Source: Lachnospiraceae bacterium (GTDB lineage Bacteria > Bacillota > Clostridia > Lachnospirales > Lachnospiraceae). Taken from it: 34,944 nt of DNA. How positions within the stretch are numbered: the stretch's first letter is position 1; the number at the start of each line of letters is the position of its first letter. Both the position numbers and the translations under genes were made by a program. Of the stretch, positions 1 to 9,154 are shown piece after piece. A model generated the notes under the pieces. The model was given only the letters and a program-made list of their open reading frames with translations. It had not been told where the DNA came from and searched no databases. The DNA lies in the NCBI GenBank assembly GCA_024681775.1, contig JAILAF010000053.1, positions 1 through 34,944 of the forward strand, given 5' to 3'.

Positions 1-91
1 CACAAGATCGGCTTTTCTTTGATGTCCTGGCTTATTTTAGCTTTGAACCGGACTTAGTTTTGGGATACAAATTTGAAAGGAGTATAAAACT

Positions 92-2113
92 ATGTCAACA
101 TCGAGTCCCAGTCAAAAGAAAAGTGGAGGAGTCAAGAGCAGATTAATTCTCACGATGGTACTGATCACGGCGATCCCGCTGATCCTTCTGACGCTTATCA
201 GCTATCAGAATACCATCAAGCGCTCTCTTGCAGATGCGGAGGAGATCAACCTCAAGCAGGTGACCATCATCCAGGGAGATATTCTGGATATTATCAATCA
301 GAGCTTCCGGGCGATCGAAGCAGCAGCCAATAACCCCGGAACCCGTGATTTTGTCAAAATGTCCGAGGCAGAGCGCGAGGGACAGCTCGATCGCATGGCA
401 GCTTATCTTGCTACGATTGATGCCTCCTGCGGCGACTCGAACTCGACCGTTATCTCCGATGCGACCGGTCAGAACCTGGCCAGATCCAAGGGGAATTTTA
501 CCAACGTCGGTGAGCGCGGATATTTCAAGACCGCGATTGCCGGTACGGCGAACCTGTCCGAGGTGTCCGTGAGTAAGACCACCGGTTCCCGCATTGTCGT
601 TCCGGCGGTTCCCATCTATGACGAAGATGGCAAGACCCCGATCGGTACCGTAACCCGTAACTTTGATATCAGCATTCTTCACGAATTCCTTGCGACGGAA
701 GCAGCCGGTCATCAGCAGCTTCTGATCTGCGGCGTCGACGGCATCGTGATCGCGGATTCCAAACAGGAGATCACCGCCGACATGGAAGATGACGATCGCT
801 CCGGCACGGAGTATTATAAAAATGCGCAGACCGCCGAAGGGTCCATGATCACCGAAATAGATGGTGTGAAGAGCATTGTTTCCTATCTGAAGGAGCCCAC
901 CACCGGATGGACGGTCATCAACATCCGTGATTACAAGTCCACCATGGCTTCGGCTACTTCCGGAGCGATGATCCAGATCGTTCTTTTCCTGATCGCACTG
1001 GCCATCGCCGTAGTTGTGGCCTTCCTGATGGCGAACAGCTTCGTGGCTCCGATCCAGGCAGCCAACAGATCTCTCACGAAGCTTGCAGAGGGCGAATTCG
1101 TTGAGATGGATGCCAAGTTCCTGAAGAGAACCGATGAGTTCGGTGAGATGGCTTCCGAGGTGCATCAGGTGATCGAGAAGCTGTCCGTGATCGTAGCGGA
1201 TATCAAGTCCAGTACCGCTACCATTACCGGTTCTGCCGACGAACTGGCGGATACCAGCGCGCAGATCTCCCAGACGGCGGATGATGTCGCCAATGCAGTG
1301 CAGGAGATCGCCAGCGGCGCGACCCAGCAGGCCGACGAGATTCAGAACGCGACCGAGAATACCGGCGTGATCAACGAGAATCTGCGCTCCGTTATGGACA
1401 ATACGGAACATCTGGATGCTACCGCTCAGAATATGAACAACAACAGCAAGGCTTCCATTCAGGATCTCGAAAAGCTGCGTGTATCTTCCGAGCAGATGAA
1501 GGCAGCCATCGAGGAGATCTCGGAGAAGATCGGCGCTACCAGCCGTGCCGTATCCGTGATCAATACCAAGGTAGAAGCCATCAATTCCATCGCATCCCAG
1601 ACCAACCTGCTCGCTCTGAATGCTTCGATCGAGGCAGCGAGAGCCGGAGATGCGGGCCGCGGATTTGCAGTGGTCGCACAGGAGATCGGTACTCTGGCGG
1701 ACGATTCCTCCAAGGCTGCGGTGGATATCCGCAAGGAGATGGAGAACCTGCTTAAGGAGTCCCAGGCAGCTGTGGCGCAGGCGGGCACCGTGCGCGAGAC
1801 CATGGAGGAGCAGAATGAGATCCTCAGCGCTACCGTGGAGAGCGTCAATGTCCTGATTGGTGACATCCAGACCACCGTCTCGGGTGTTCAGGAGATTACG
1901 GATGCCACCGAGAAGTGCGACAAGGAGACGGTTCAGGTGGTCGACGCCATGAATTCTCTTTCCGCAATCTCGCAGGAGAACGCGGCTGCGGCCGAGGAGA
2001 CCGGCGCGTCCATGGAGGAACTCAACGCAACGGTCAATACCCTTGCAGCTGCTGCTCAGTCCCTGAAGGATATCGCGGAGCAGTTGACCGAGGAGATGGG
2101 ATTCTTCAAGTAA
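92..2113 (+). CDS. Methyl-accepting chemotaxis protein with dCache-type sensor
   Basis: Membrane chemoreceptor of 673 aa that would pass an extracellular signal to CheA/CheW. Visible order: short basic N-terminus; TM1 about residues 18-36; a large extracytoplasmic domain about 38-290 that resembles a double Cache domain (RGYF motif at 142-145); TM2 about 294-316; HAMP about 313-370; a long helical signalling region. The conserved hairpin tip is near residues 505-540 ([16 protein letters not shown] followed by [11 protein letters not shown]). The ATG has a good ribosome site (GAAAGGAG at 75-82, 9-nt gap). The dCache amino-acid signature (Y..R.WY) is not present, so the ligand is unknown. The gene stands alone, closed by a strong terminator. 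Glu/Gln-rich helices suit methylation. Family assignment is secure; ligand is not predicted. Confidence 0.96.
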   Translation: MSTSSPSQKKSGGVKSRLILTMVLITAIPLILLTLISYQNTIKRSLADAEEINLKQVTIIQGDILDIINQSFRAIEAAANNPGTRDFVKMSEAEREGQLDRMAAYLATIDASCGDSNSTVISDATGQNLARSKGNFTNVGERGYFKTAIAGTANLSEVSVSKTTGSRIVVPAVPIYDEDGKTPIGTVTRNFDISILHEFLATEAAGHQQLLICGVDGIVIADSKQEITADMEDDDRSGTEYYKNAQTAEGSMITEIDGVKSIVSYLKEPTTGWTVINIRDYKSTMASATSGAMIQIVLFLIALAIAVVVAFLMANSFVAPIQAANRSLTKLAEGEFVEMDAKFLKRTDEFGEMASEVHQVIEKLSVIVADIKSSTATITGSADELADTSAQISQTADDVANAVQEIASGATQQADEIQNATENTGVINENLRSVMDNTEHLDATAQNMNNNSKASIQDLEKLRVSSEQMKAAIEEISEKIGATSRAVSVINTKVEAINSIASQTNLLALNASIEAARAGDAGRGFAVVAQEIGTLADDSSKAAVDIRKEMENLLKESQAAVAQAGTVRETMEEQNEILSATVESVNVLIGDIQTTVSGVQEITDATEKCDKETVQVVDAMNSLSAISQENAAAAEETGASMEELNATVNTLAAAAQSLKDIAEQLTEEMGFFK

Positions 2114-2141
2114 GAGAAGAAGACAGATACAGAAAAGCTCG

Positions 2142-2175
2142 AGGGAGAGCCGCCAGGGTGGCTCTCCCTTTTTTT
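2142..2175 (+). terminator. Rho-independent terminator after the chemoreceptor gene
   Basis: A perfect 9-bp stem, GGGAGAGCC (2143-2151) with GGCTCTCCC (2160-2168), 8-nt loop, followed by a run of seven T. It begins 28 bases after the stop codon. Confidence 0.93.
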
Positions 2176-2213
2176 GCGCACATGTGCTAATTGTTTAAAG
2201 CGTTAAAGTTTTT

Positions 2214-2243
2214 GTGGCAAGGGACGTATTCCTGTGGTATTAT
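2214..2243 (+). promoter_or_regulatory. Candidate promoter of the AGCS symporter gene
   Basis: GTGGCA (2214-2219, four of six matches to TTGACA), 18-bp spacer, and an extended -10, TGG plus TATTAT (2238-2243). This predicts a leader of about 40 nt that includes the ribosome site GAGGAGG (2276-2282). Read by eye only; the gene lies between two terminators, so it needs its own promoter. Confidence 0.45.
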
Positions 2244-2289
2244 AAGTAAGATTTTAAAAGATGATCAAGGGGTGTGAGGAGGAAAAAGT

Positions 2290-3825
2290 ATGGATAATTT
2301 TATGTCGACACTGACCAGTGTCAACGACGCGATCAACTCCTTTGTGTGGGTTAAGATCGGCCTGGTACTGCTTCTCGGTACGGGTCTGGTGACTTCCGCC
2401 ATCACCAAATTCTTCCAGATTTCGCATCTGGGACATTGGTGGAGGAAGACCATCGGAGCCGTATTCAGCAAGGATACGCACGCGAAGCTTGGGAAAAAAT
2501 CCGGCTCCGTGTCCCAGTTCCAGGCACTTTGCACGGCACTGGCAGCAACCATTGGTACCGGTAACATCGCGGGTGTCGCCGCAGCAATCTGCATCGGCGG
2601 TCCCGGAGCCGTCTTCTGGATGTGGGTCGCAGCCTTCTTCGGAATGATGACGAATTTCTCCGAGAACATCCTCGGTATCTACTACCGCAGGAAAAATGCG
2701 GAGGGGGAATGGTCCGGCGGTGCCATGTATTATCTGAGGGACGGACTCGGTTCCTATAAGGGCTGCAAAAAGATCGGTTCGATCCTGGCAGGCCTCTTCT
2801 CCGTATTCGCCATCCTCGCTTCCTTCGGTATCGGAAATATGGGCCAGATCAACAAGATCACCCTCAACCTGAAATCCGCATTTTTCAGCAATATCGATGC
2901 TTCCGAGATCGCCGGTGTCTCCTTCGTGAACTGGGCCATCGGCTTTACCCTGATGATTGTCGGCGGTTTCGTCATCATCGGCGGACTGCAGAGGATCGCC
3001 TCTTTCGCGGAGCGCGTGGTCCCCTTCATGGCCGTGGCTTATGTGGTGGGCTCTCTCATCGTATTTATCGTGCATATCAACAGCGTTGGACCGATGTTTG
3101 CTTCCATCTTCCGGTTTGCGTTCGGCATCAAGGCAGCTGCCGGCGGCGCGGCCGGTGTGGCAATCTCCCAGGTGATCACGCAAGGCTGTAAGAGAGGCGT
3201 CTTCTCCAACGAGGCCGGTCTCGGTTCTTCCGTCATGGTCCATTCCAATTCCAATGTCAAGGAGCCGGTCAAGCAGGGACTCTGGGGCATCTTTGAAGTA
3301 TTTGCGGACACTATGGTTGTATGTACGATGACGGCGATCGTCGTCCTGTCTTCCGGTGCGATCGATCTGGAAACCGGTCTGGTGCAGGAGGGCACGGATG
3401 ATGCAACGCTTGTTGCCACTGCCTTTGGCCGTGTCTTCGGCAAGCCCGGCGAGTGGTTTGTAGCGCTTGCGGTTCTGCTCTTTGCATTCACGACTGTGCT
3501 CGGCTGGTCCCATTACGGATCCAAAGCGGTGGAATATCTCTTCGGTGTAAAGGGCGCCAAGGTCTATCGTGTGATCTTTGTGCTCATGATGATGTCCGGC
3601 GCGATCATGACCTCTTCGCTGGCCTGGGATATTTCCGATACCTTCAACGGACTGATGATGATTCCCAACCTGATCGGTGTCCTTGCGCTGACACCGCTCA
3701 TTATCAAGCTGGTGAACAATTATGTGGACCGTAAGATCAAAGGAAAGGACATCGAACCGATTCTCTCCTTTGATGAGAAGATCCAGGCGAAATATGCACC
3801 GATGGTTAAGGCAGGAGAGGACTGA
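2290..3825 (+). CDS. Sodium:alanine/glycine symporter, AGCS family
   Basis: Inner-membrane carrier of 511 aa expected to import alanine, glycine or a related small amino acid with sodium. The hydrophobic profile gives about ten to eleven membrane helices along the whole protein. Two conserved family blocks are clear: TALAATIGTGNIAGVAAAI with the following GGPGAVFWMW (about residues 82-120), and GCKRGVFSNEAGLGS (about 298-312). Length is normal for the family. The start has GAGGAGG 7 nt upstream. The gene is monocistronic, with its own probable promoter and a bidirectional terminator shared with pepC, which converges on it. Which amino acid is carried cannot be read from the sequence. A nutritional link with the aminopeptidase next door is plausible, but only position suggests it. 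Confidence 0.95.
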   Translation: MDNFMSTLTSVNDAINSFVWVKIGLVLLLGTGLVTSAITKFFQISHLGHWWRKTIGAVFSKDTHAKLGKKSGSVSQFQALCTALAATIGTGNIAGVAAAICIGGPGAVFWMWVAAFFGMMTNFSENILGIYYRRKNAEGEWSGGAMYYLRDGLGSYKGCKKIGSILAGLFSVFAILASFGIGNMGQINKITLNLKSAFFSNIDASEIAGVSFVNWAIGFTLMIVGGFVIIGGLQRIASFAERVVPFMAVAYVVGSLIVFIVHINSVGPMFASIFRFAFGIKAAAGGAAGVAISQVITQGCKRGVFSNEAGLGSSVMVHSNSNVKEPVKQGLWGIFEVFADTMVVCTMTAIVVLSSGAIDLETGLVQEGTDDATLVATAFGRVFGKPGEWFVALAVLLFAFTTVLGWSHYGSKAVEYLFGVKGAKVYRVIFVLMMMSGAIMTSSLAWDISDTFNGLMMIPNLIGVLALTPLIIKLVNNYVDRKIKGKDIEPILSFDEKIQAKYAPMVKAGED

Positions 3826-3864
3826 TCCGAAGCGGGATCGTTCCGAAATACAGAAACATGAGAT

Positions 3865-3905
3865 AAAAAAGCACCTCTGCAAAGAAATCTGCAGAGGTGC
3901 TTTTT
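3865..3905. terminator. Bidirectional terminator between symporter and pepC
   Basis: Perfect inverted repeat, GCACCTCTGCA (3871-3881) with TGCAGAGGTGC (3890-3900), flanked by an A-run on the left and a T-run on the right, so it has a U-tract on both strands. It ends 1 base before the pepC stop codon and serves two converging genes. Confidence 0.93.
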
Positions 3906-3906
3906 C

Positions 3907-5253
3907 TTAGTCGGCCAGTGTTCCGAACGGATCCCAAGGCTCAAGTTCCCTCAGCGGCTGATCAAGGAGCTTCTGCGTCGCCTTGTCCAGGTATTTTTTG
4001 TTGACCACGACCTGATAGACATAGTCTTCAAACCATTCCTGCGAAGCGACGTAATATCCTTCGTTGCCGGCATCCTTGCCCCAGCTGTTCTCGATCCTCC
4101 AGCGGTTCGGCTGCTTCTTCTGATCCAGATTCACGCCCAGGATCACCATCGCGTGATTCATGGCCGAATCGCCATAGGTGAGCGCTTCGCCCTTGGTGAA
4201 TCCGAACTTCACATTCCAGAGCTGCTCGAGTGCGACGGAGGCACGATCGAAAATACCTTCCTTGCGGGTCGCGAACTGGACACAGTCGGACCCGAACCAG
4301 ACGGGATGTCCGTCCTTCAGCTGGGCGATGGCCGCCTTCTGGATCTTCTTCATATCCAGATTCAGATAGGAGACCGGTTTGCCCTCGACCACATTGCCGA
4401 GATATTTGACCGTATACATTTTGCCAAAGGGCTTATCCGGGGTCGGTGCATGGATCAGACTGACATAGTCATCGAGAATCAGCCCGACATATTTTTGGAA
4501 AAATGCCTGCGGGGTGATGCCGAATTCCTGCGTCACCTTGTCATCCTTGTCGCGCAGCGTCAGGTCGAAGGACTTCGGTGGCTCGCCGAGGCAGATGCAC
4601 AGAATGCGGTAGATCTCGGAGAGCATCTCACCCTTGCGCTTCTGAAGCGCAGCGGCCTTTTTGCCTTCCTTCACCATATTGCGCAGAATCATCGCGTCCT
4701 CGCGAAGCTTCGTGGTAAGGTACTGGTCGAAGCGCCCGGAAGCGGTGGAACTTGCCGCATCGTCGTAGGCCTCCTTCGGAACCACACCGTATTTTTTGAC
4801 CAGGTTGGCCAACATGTCCCACTGACCTCCGTCACAGAGCGGATCCAGATTCAGGAAGCTGTAGAGTCTGCCATCCACCGGCTCGTCCGTGGTCTTCAGG
4901 ACATTCTCCAGAAAATAATTCGCTTTTTCCAGCTTGTCGTAGAAGAAGAGATAGTTCTGGGAGAGTTCGAAATTCTCCAGGTTGTACTTCTTCATGATCT
5001 CATAGCGGAAGGTGTTCAGCGCGGAGAAGATCCAGCAGCGTCCGCTGGACTTCTGGTTGGTGATCTTTCCGGTCTTGAGGTCGATCGAGAAGGTGAAGGG
5101 CAGCCGACTGACCGCGGCATAGTCGGTGGCGGACTCGAGGAGTCCCGCATGAACGACCGCGTTGGCGGCTATCAGATTGGCGCGGTCCGAGCGGAATTCT
5201 TCGCTCAGCGCACCCAGCATTTCGGTGGAAATGCCATTTACTTTTTTGGGCAT
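3907..5253 (-). CDS. pepC: Aminopeptidase C (bleomycin-hydrolase family, C1B)
   Basis: Cytoplasmic cysteine aminopeptidase of 448 aa that removes N-terminal residues from peptides. The papain-type triad is complete: Cys73 in SSGRCWIFSALN, His367 in MNHAMVILGV and Asn389 in RIENSWG. Spacing and length match lactococcal-type PepC. No signal peptide is seen, as expected for the hexameric cytosolic enzyme. The start ATG has AAGGAGAT 7 nt upstream. It begins only 43 bases after the hydrogenase-chemoreceptor gene on the same strand with no terminator between, so the two are probably co-transcribed. The product C-terminus (GTLAD) is close to the position where the C-terminal arm of this family reaches the active site and limits it to aminopeptidase action. 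Identity is secure. Confidence 0.96.
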   Translation of the reverse strand: MPKKVNGISTEMLGALSEEFRSDRANLIAANAVVHAGLLESATDYAAVSRLPFTFSIDLKTGKITNQKSSGRCWIFSALNTFRYEIMKKYNLENFELSQNYLFFYDKLEKANYFLENVLKTTDEPVDGRLYSFLNLDPLCDGGQWDMLANLVKKYGVVPKEAYDDAASSTASGRFDQYLTTKLREDAMILRNMVKEGKKAAALQKRKGEMLSEIYRILCICLGEPPKSFDLTLRDKDDKVTQEFGITPQAFFQKYVGLILDDYVSLIHAPTPDKPFGKMYTVKYLGNVVEGKPVSYLNLDMKKIQKAAIAQLKDGHPVWFGSDCVQFATRKEGIFDRASVALEQLWNVKFGFTKGEALTYGDSAMNHAMVILGVNLDQKKQPNRWRIENSWGKDAGNEGYYVASQEWFEDYVYQVVVNKKYLDKATQKLLDQPLRELEPWDPFGTLAD

Positions 5254-5296
5254 AGCTTATATCTCCTTAGGAAGGTTTATTGGCGGAGCGATAGGG

Positions 5297-7252
5297 TCAG
5301 GTCATTTCCCGGCTCAGTGCGTCCAGAGACTGCTTGATGGAGTTCGCAGCGTCCAGCACGATGGTAGTGGCAGAGGACATCTGTTCCGTAGAGGCGGCCA
5401 GATTCTGTGTTCTGCCGTTGACCTCCTCGATGATCCGCACCAGATGCTCCGCTTCACTCAGCAGACGGTTGATGGCACCTTCGATCTTCTGATGGTTCTT
5501 GTCGCTCTGTTCTGCGGTCTCCTTGGAACTTGCGGAGAGCTTGTTGATCTCGCCGGCCACGACCGCAAAGCCTCTTCCGGCTTCCCCGGCTCTCGCCGAC
5601 TCGATGGATGCGTTCAGGCTCAGCAGATTGGTTTCGCTGGCGATATCGAGGACCTTTGCATTGTCTGCTTCCAGATTTTCCACGAGCTTCTGGATCTCGG
5701 AGAGCGAATCGCGAATCTTCTGCATGAAGTCTGCCACATCCCCCATGTCACCGGCGATATGGGTACTCTCGGAGGCGTTGTTCTCGTTCTCGGAATTCAT
5801 GTGCTCGATGGACTCGTACAGGGTGGTAAAATGCTGCTCCACGGACTCGATGGTGGAGCCGATGGCATCCTGCTGGCGCTGAATGGCTTCCTTCTCTGTC
5901 TCCAGATTTGCGGCGAGCTCTCTCGCATCGCCGAGCAGAAGGATTTCATCCTTCTCGTAGTGGATGCAGTTTTCCTTGTGGTTGAATCCGTTGAAGATCG
6001 CGGTCACCATGTCCTGGCAGGTTGCGTAGCCGCAGCAGGAACAGTTGATCACGCGGGATTCCGGCGTGGTCTTGTGCAGGGATTCGAAAATCCTGTCCGC
6101 CTGTTCCTTCGTCGGAATGCGGATCGGGCAGGTGGAAGAGCGGTCCGTGTACTTGCGCAGGTAATCCTCCAGACGCAGGGATTTGAACTGCTGATTCAGC
6201 TTTGCCAGACGCTGTGCGGGCGTGAGCGGTCTGCCCCAGGCGGTTTTTTTGTTGTTCTTCTTGCTTTCGGTCTTGATCTTGAGCAGGGCGTAGAGTGCAT
6301 CGTCGGTCTCGCTTTTTTCGGGATCGGTCGCGGTACCGCAGATGCAGCCGTTCGCGCAGTTCAGAGCGTCGATGAAGGTGAAGGGCGTTTTCTGTTGCTT
6401 GATGCGGTCCTTATTTTTCTGCAGCCACTCGTACATATGCTTTTCGCCCTCGATCTGGCGGATGGCGACATCCTCACCGAGGAACCAGTACACATTTTCC
6501 TTCAGACCGCCGGGCGTCGGATAGATGGATCCGAGACCGTATTCGATCTCGTCCGTGGCCAGATTGCCCGAGAGATTGTGCGCTTTGATGTACTTCATCA
6601 GGTGATCGAAGGTCACATTGTACTGCACCAGACCCTTGTTGTGGGGATCGTCGATCTCCATCTTCTTGGCGATGCAGGGGCTGATGAAGGCAAATTTATC
6701 CGTGATGCCGAGCTCCTTGCGCGCATAGATCGCGCCGCACATCAGCGGGCTCTGCACAGGGAAAAGCTTCGGAAGCAGCTCCGGCAGATAGTGCTCGATG
6801 TAGGAAACCACGGCCGGGCAGGGCTGGGAGATCCCGCCGACGAAATTGTACTTCTGGATATAGTTCAGATAGCCCCAGGTGCAGATATCCGCGCCGAAGG
6901 AGATGGAGATGATACGGTTTACCCCGGCGCGCTTCAGTCCGCCGAGCACCTTTTCGTATTCCTGCGGGTAATTTGCCTTGAATGCAGGCGCCACGAGGAT
7001 GGAGATTTTCTCTCCGCGCTTCAGATCTGCGAAAAAGCGCTCCGTATCATCGCAAAATTCCCGCGCCCCATGCTCACAGGCATCGATGCAGGCACCGCAG
7101 GCGATGCAGCGATTCCCATCCACATCAATGCGGGGCTTTCCGTCCACGACGGACGATACGCAGGCCCCCATCGCCGAGCAGGCACTGATACATTTATTAC
7201 ACCCGATACACTTCTCATTCGTAAAAACCAAGCTGTTCCCCATGTTTTCCAT
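5297..7252 (-). CDS. Soluble ferredoxin/[FeFe]-hydrogenase-domain/chemoreceptor fusion, probable H2 or redox sensor
   Basis: A 651-aa protein with no membrane segment. N-terminal 2[4Fe-4S] ferredoxin (Cys15, 18, 21, 25 and Cys49, 52, 55, 59); [FeFe]-hydrogenase large-subunit domain about 85-310; a further Fe-S motif, Cys404, 407, 412, 429 (CSCCGYATC type); then a methyl-accepting signalling domain about 465-651 with the tip [16 protein letters not shown] at 541-556. Three H-cluster motifs are recognisable: SQPCP (Cys145), PCIAKKME (Cys193) and NCANGC (Cys299, Cys303). In catalytic enzymes the first motif is TSCCP; here the proton-relay Cys is Pro, which fits a sensory group. The start at 7252 is preferred to an in-frame ATG at 7294 because AAAGGAG lies 8 nt upstream. 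I infer that H2 or redox state is converted to a chemotaxis signal. Loss of catalysis is not proven. Confidence 0.9.
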   Translation of the reverse strand: MENMGNSLVFTNEKCIGCNKCISACSAMGACVSSVVDGKPRIDVDGNRCIACGACIDACEHGAREFCDDTERFFADLKRGEKISILVAPAFKANYPQEYEKVLGGLKRAGVNRIISISFGADICTWGYLNYIQKYNFVGGISQPCPAVVSYIEHYLPELLPKLFPVQSPLMCGAIYARKELGITDKFAFISPCIAKKMEIDDPHNKGLVQYNVTFDHLMKYIKAHNLSGNLATDEIEYGLGSIYPTPGGLKENVYWFLGEDVAIRQIEGEKHMYEWLQKNKDRIKQQKTPFTFIDALNCANGCICGTATDPEKSETDDALYALLKIKTESKKNNKKTAWGRPLTPAQRLAKLNQQFKSLRLEDYLRKYTDRSSTCPIRIPTKEQADRIFESLHKTTPESRVINCSCCGYATCQDMVTAIFNGFNHKENCIHYEKDEILLLGDARELAANLETEKEAIQRQQDAIGSTIESVEQHFTTLYESIEHMNSENENNASESTHIAGDMGDVADFMQKIRDSLSEIQKLVENLEADNAKVLDIASETNLLSLNASIESARAGEAGRGFAVVAGEINKLSASSKETAEQSDKNHQKIEGAINRLLSEAEHLVRIIEEVNGRTQNLAASTEQMSSATTIVLDAANSIKQSLDALSREMT

Positions 7253-7294
7253 ATATTCTGCTCCTTTATGTATGTTCCCCTTCATAAGCAGCAT

Positions 7295-7336
7295 CCGCAG
7301 TCGCCCTGCGGTAATGGTTCATCCGTTTCAACCATT
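7295..7336. repeat. Two adjacent inverted repeats in the leader of the hydrogenase-chemoreceptor gene
   Basis: CCGCAG/CTGCGG (arms 7295-7300 and 7306-7311) is followed at once by AATGGTT/AACCATT (arms 7313-7319 and 7330-7336). Both are perfect. Neither has a T-run on the reverse strand, so they are not ordinary terminators. They lie between the ECF-type gene and the fusion gene and could be leader stem-loops, a processing site or operators. Function unknown. Confidence 0.4.
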
Positions 7337-7371
7337 CGTATAACGGAAAGGCGCCGGCTCCCCGACCGGTC

Positions 7372-7911
7372 TCAGATCCCTTCCGTCTGCATGATTTTTT
7401 TCAGCGGGATCCATACAAGGAAAGCGATCACGGATCCGATCAGAGCGGTGACGAGCTGCACCAGCGAAAAATTCATCTGCAGCGTGGAGAGCTTCGGTGC
7501 CATCTTCTCCGGCAGAAAGGCGGGCAGGAGCCAGAGGGAGATCGTAAGTCCCATGACCAGCGCCTTTACGACACTGCCGATGCCCATGCCCAGGCAAAAA
7601 CGCAGGTTGGTTTTGCACCCGAAGAAATAGACGAATACCACCAGTACCACATTTCCCACCATGATCATGGGCATCAGTGCCGGAATCGCGGCCATGACGG
7701 GATTGCCGGTGATAAAAAACGCGGTGACCGGTGCGATGATCGAGAGAATGATCCCGGGAATCAGCCCGGATACCACCGTGACCAGGATGAGGCAGGCATT
7801 CACGATCGGGCCGGTGATAAAGACGCTCAGGTTCTTGAAAACCTGGCTGACGATACACACGGCCAGAAGCAGGCCTGCAGTTGCGATCTGTTTTGTTGTC
7901 AGTTTTTTCAT
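7372..7911 (-). CDS. ECF-transporter substrate-binding (S) component-like membrane protein
   Basis: A small integral membrane protein of 179 aa with about six hydrophobic helices: a short basic start (MKKLTTKQIATAG), paired Gly/Pro-rich helices (SVFITGPIVNACL, SGLIPGIILSIIAPVTAF) and a charged C-terminal tail. This pattern and size match S components of energy-coupling-factor transporters, which bind a vitamin or other micronutrient and borrow a shared EcfAAT energy module encoded elsewhere. No EcfA or EcfT gene is nearby. The start has GGAAAGGA 7 nt upstream and a good promoter. The predicted leader is only about 30 nt, too short for a riboswitch, so the substrate cannot be inferred from regulation. 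It might alternatively be an uncharacterised small permease. Confidence 0.7.
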   Translation of the reverse strand: MKKLTTKQIATAGLLLAVCIVSQVFKNLSVFITGPIVNACLILVTVVSGLIPGIILSIIAPVTAFFITGNPVMAAIPALMPMIMVGNVVLVVFVYFFGCKTNLRFCLGMGIGSVVKALVMGLTISLWLLPAFLPEKMAPKLSTLQMNFSLVQLVTALIGSVIAFLVWIPLKKIMQTEGI

Positions 7912-7948
7912 GAGACCATCCTTTCCAGTAAAAAAATTAAGCGAAATC

Positions 7949-7978
7949 AGTATAGCACAAATCCAGGTAAATTGGCAG
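7949..7978 (-). promoter_or_regulatory. Promoter of the ECF S-component-like gene
   Basis: On the reverse strand: CTGCCA (7973-7978, four of six to consensus), 18-bp spacer, and an extended -10, TGC plus TATACT (7949-7954). It predicts transcription starting near 7942 and a leader of about 30 nt. Confidence 0.6.
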
Positions 7979-8016
7979 AAAATTCCCTATTAACTCTTTT
8001 TTCTGTCGGATGAATT

Positions 8017-8025
8017 TGCTATATT
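8017..8025 (+). promoter_or_regulatory. Candidate extended -10 promoter for the oxidoreductase operon
   Basis: TGC plus TATATT (hexamer 8020-8025) is a good extended -10; only a T-rich stretch stands at -35. It lies about 130 bases before the oxidoreductase start. The leader between (8033-8155) holds no ORF or strong hairpin that I can defend. Confidence 0.4.
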
Positions 8026-8155
8026 AAAGAGGTGGTGCCCGCGGGGATTTTCAGGGCATGCACGGACAGCAGAGTCAGGCCGGACAAACCGTGTTTTGGC
8101 AGGACGTGCCTTGTGGGGACAGGTACGCTTCGCTGCCGCTTGAAGGAGAGGGAGT

Positions 8156-9121
8156 ATGGGGAATCATGCATTTGGCTGGTGCTTTATCGGGTGCGGCACG
8201 CTCGCCGGGATCGTGGCGGAGCAGATTACCGCTTCGGGGAAGCACCGGATCGTATCGGCATATACCAGGCGCTTTGACGCCTGTAAGGAATTTACCGAAA
8301 AATACGGCGGGACCGCCTATGCGTCGGCAAAAGAAGCCATTCTGGCGCCCGGTGTCGAAGGCGTGTATATCGTGACGCCGCACAGCAGCCACGCGGAGTA
8401 TGCAAAGCTGGCGATCAAGTGCGGAAAGCCCGTACTGTGCGAGAAGCCCTTTGCCATGAATACGGAGCAGACCGAGGAAGTGCTGAAGCTGGCGAAAGAG
8501 GATGAAGTATACGTCGCAGAGGCCATGTGGAGCTTCTTTTCTCCTGTGTCGAAGCGTGTGCAGGAGTGGATGCAAAGCGGCGCCTTCGGTCAGGTGAAGG
8601 AATGTTTGGCGGACTGCCGCACCAACGGTACCTTCGCAAAGCGTGTGACGGATCCTGCCGTGGGCGGCGGAGCCGTGCTGGATGTCGGTGTCTATACCCT
8701 TTACTACATGTACAAGCTCTTCGGTGTGCCGGAGAAAATCGAATGCGTGGGTGATGTACGGGACGGGATCGACTGGTCGGAGAAGATTACCCTCACCTAT
8801 CCCGGAGGCGGAACCTTTACGGCGCTGTCCTCGGTCAACGATGACGGTCTGCCCCAGTTCTTCCGGCTGACCGGTGAGAAGGCCACGCTGGAGATCCCGG
8901 GGATCTTCTGCATGGGGCACGCCGAGTACACCGACGAAGCCGGTGCCCTGCATGAGATCACGGCAGACGGAAGCTACCTGAATGAATTCAATATCGTCGC
9001 GGACGAGATCAAGGAAGGCCTTAAGGAGAGTCGTTACATCACGCACGCAGACACCAGGATCGTCATGGGACTGTTGGATGAATGCCGTCGCCAGATGGGA
9101 CTGAAGTACGAATGCGAATAA
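8156..9121 (+). CDS. Gfo/Idh/MocA-family NAD(P)-dependent oxidoreductase
   Basis: Cytoplasmic dehydrogenase of 321 aa, probably acting on a sugar, inositol or trans-dihydrodiol type substrate. The N-terminal Rossmann fold carries GCGTLAG (residues 12-18); the family EKP motif with the usual catalytic Lys is at 96-98 (CEKPFAMN). The C-terminal half has the alpha/beta substrate domain, including GGAVLDVGVYTLYYM. Length is on the short side of normal and resembles dimeric dihydrodiol dehydrogenase-like members. The start ATG follows GAAGGAGAGGGAGT closely. It leads a group of four closely spaced forward genes (oxidoreductase, macro, MBL, PIN-like), but the 33-base gap to the next gene leaves room for independent regulation. 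Substrate is not predictable from sequence. Confidence 0.9.
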   Translation: MGNHAFGWCFIGCGTLAGIVAEQITASGKHRIVSAYTRRFDACKEFTEKYGGTAYASAKEAILAPGVEGVYIVTPHSSHAEYAKLAIKCGKPVLCEKPFAMNTEQTEEVLKLAKEDEVYVAEAMWSFFSPVSKRVQEWMQSGAFGQVKECLADCRTNGTFAKRVTDPAVGGGAVLDVGVYTLYYMYKLFGVPEKIECVGDVRDGIDWSEKITLTYPGGGTFTALSSVNDDGLPQFFRLTGEKATLEIPGIFCMGHAEYTDEAGALHEITADGSYLNEFNIVADEIKEGLKESRYITHADTRIVMGLLDECRRQMGLKYECE

Positions 9122-9154
9122 TGATAACGGACGTTATTAACCGAGGTAACCCCG

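Noticed and set aside
43-71. TTGAAC, 17-bp spacer, TACAAA as promoter of the first chemoreceptor gene
   Set aside because: Transcription would begin inside the ribosome site at 75-82; the real promoter is probably upstream of the window.
2254-3882. Long open frame (542 codons) on the reverse strand across the symporter gene
   Set aside because: Composition is His/Asp/Gly-rich without any fold, and the forward frame is a clear AGCS symporter; a codon-bias shadow.
5162-7630. Open frame of 822 codons on the forward strand opposite pepC, the hydrogenase fusion and the ECF-type gene
   Set aside because: It crosses three convincing reverse-strand genes, has no ribosome site and shows no domain.
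7912-7948. Riboswitch in front of the ECF S-component-like gene
   Set aside because: The predicted promoter leaves a leader of only about 30 nt, too short for any known vitamin riboswitch.
9123-9138. Small inverted repeat (TAACG-GA-CGTTA) between oxidoreductase and macro genes
   Set aside because: Five-bp arms, no T-run and no promoter; too short to call a terminator or operator.
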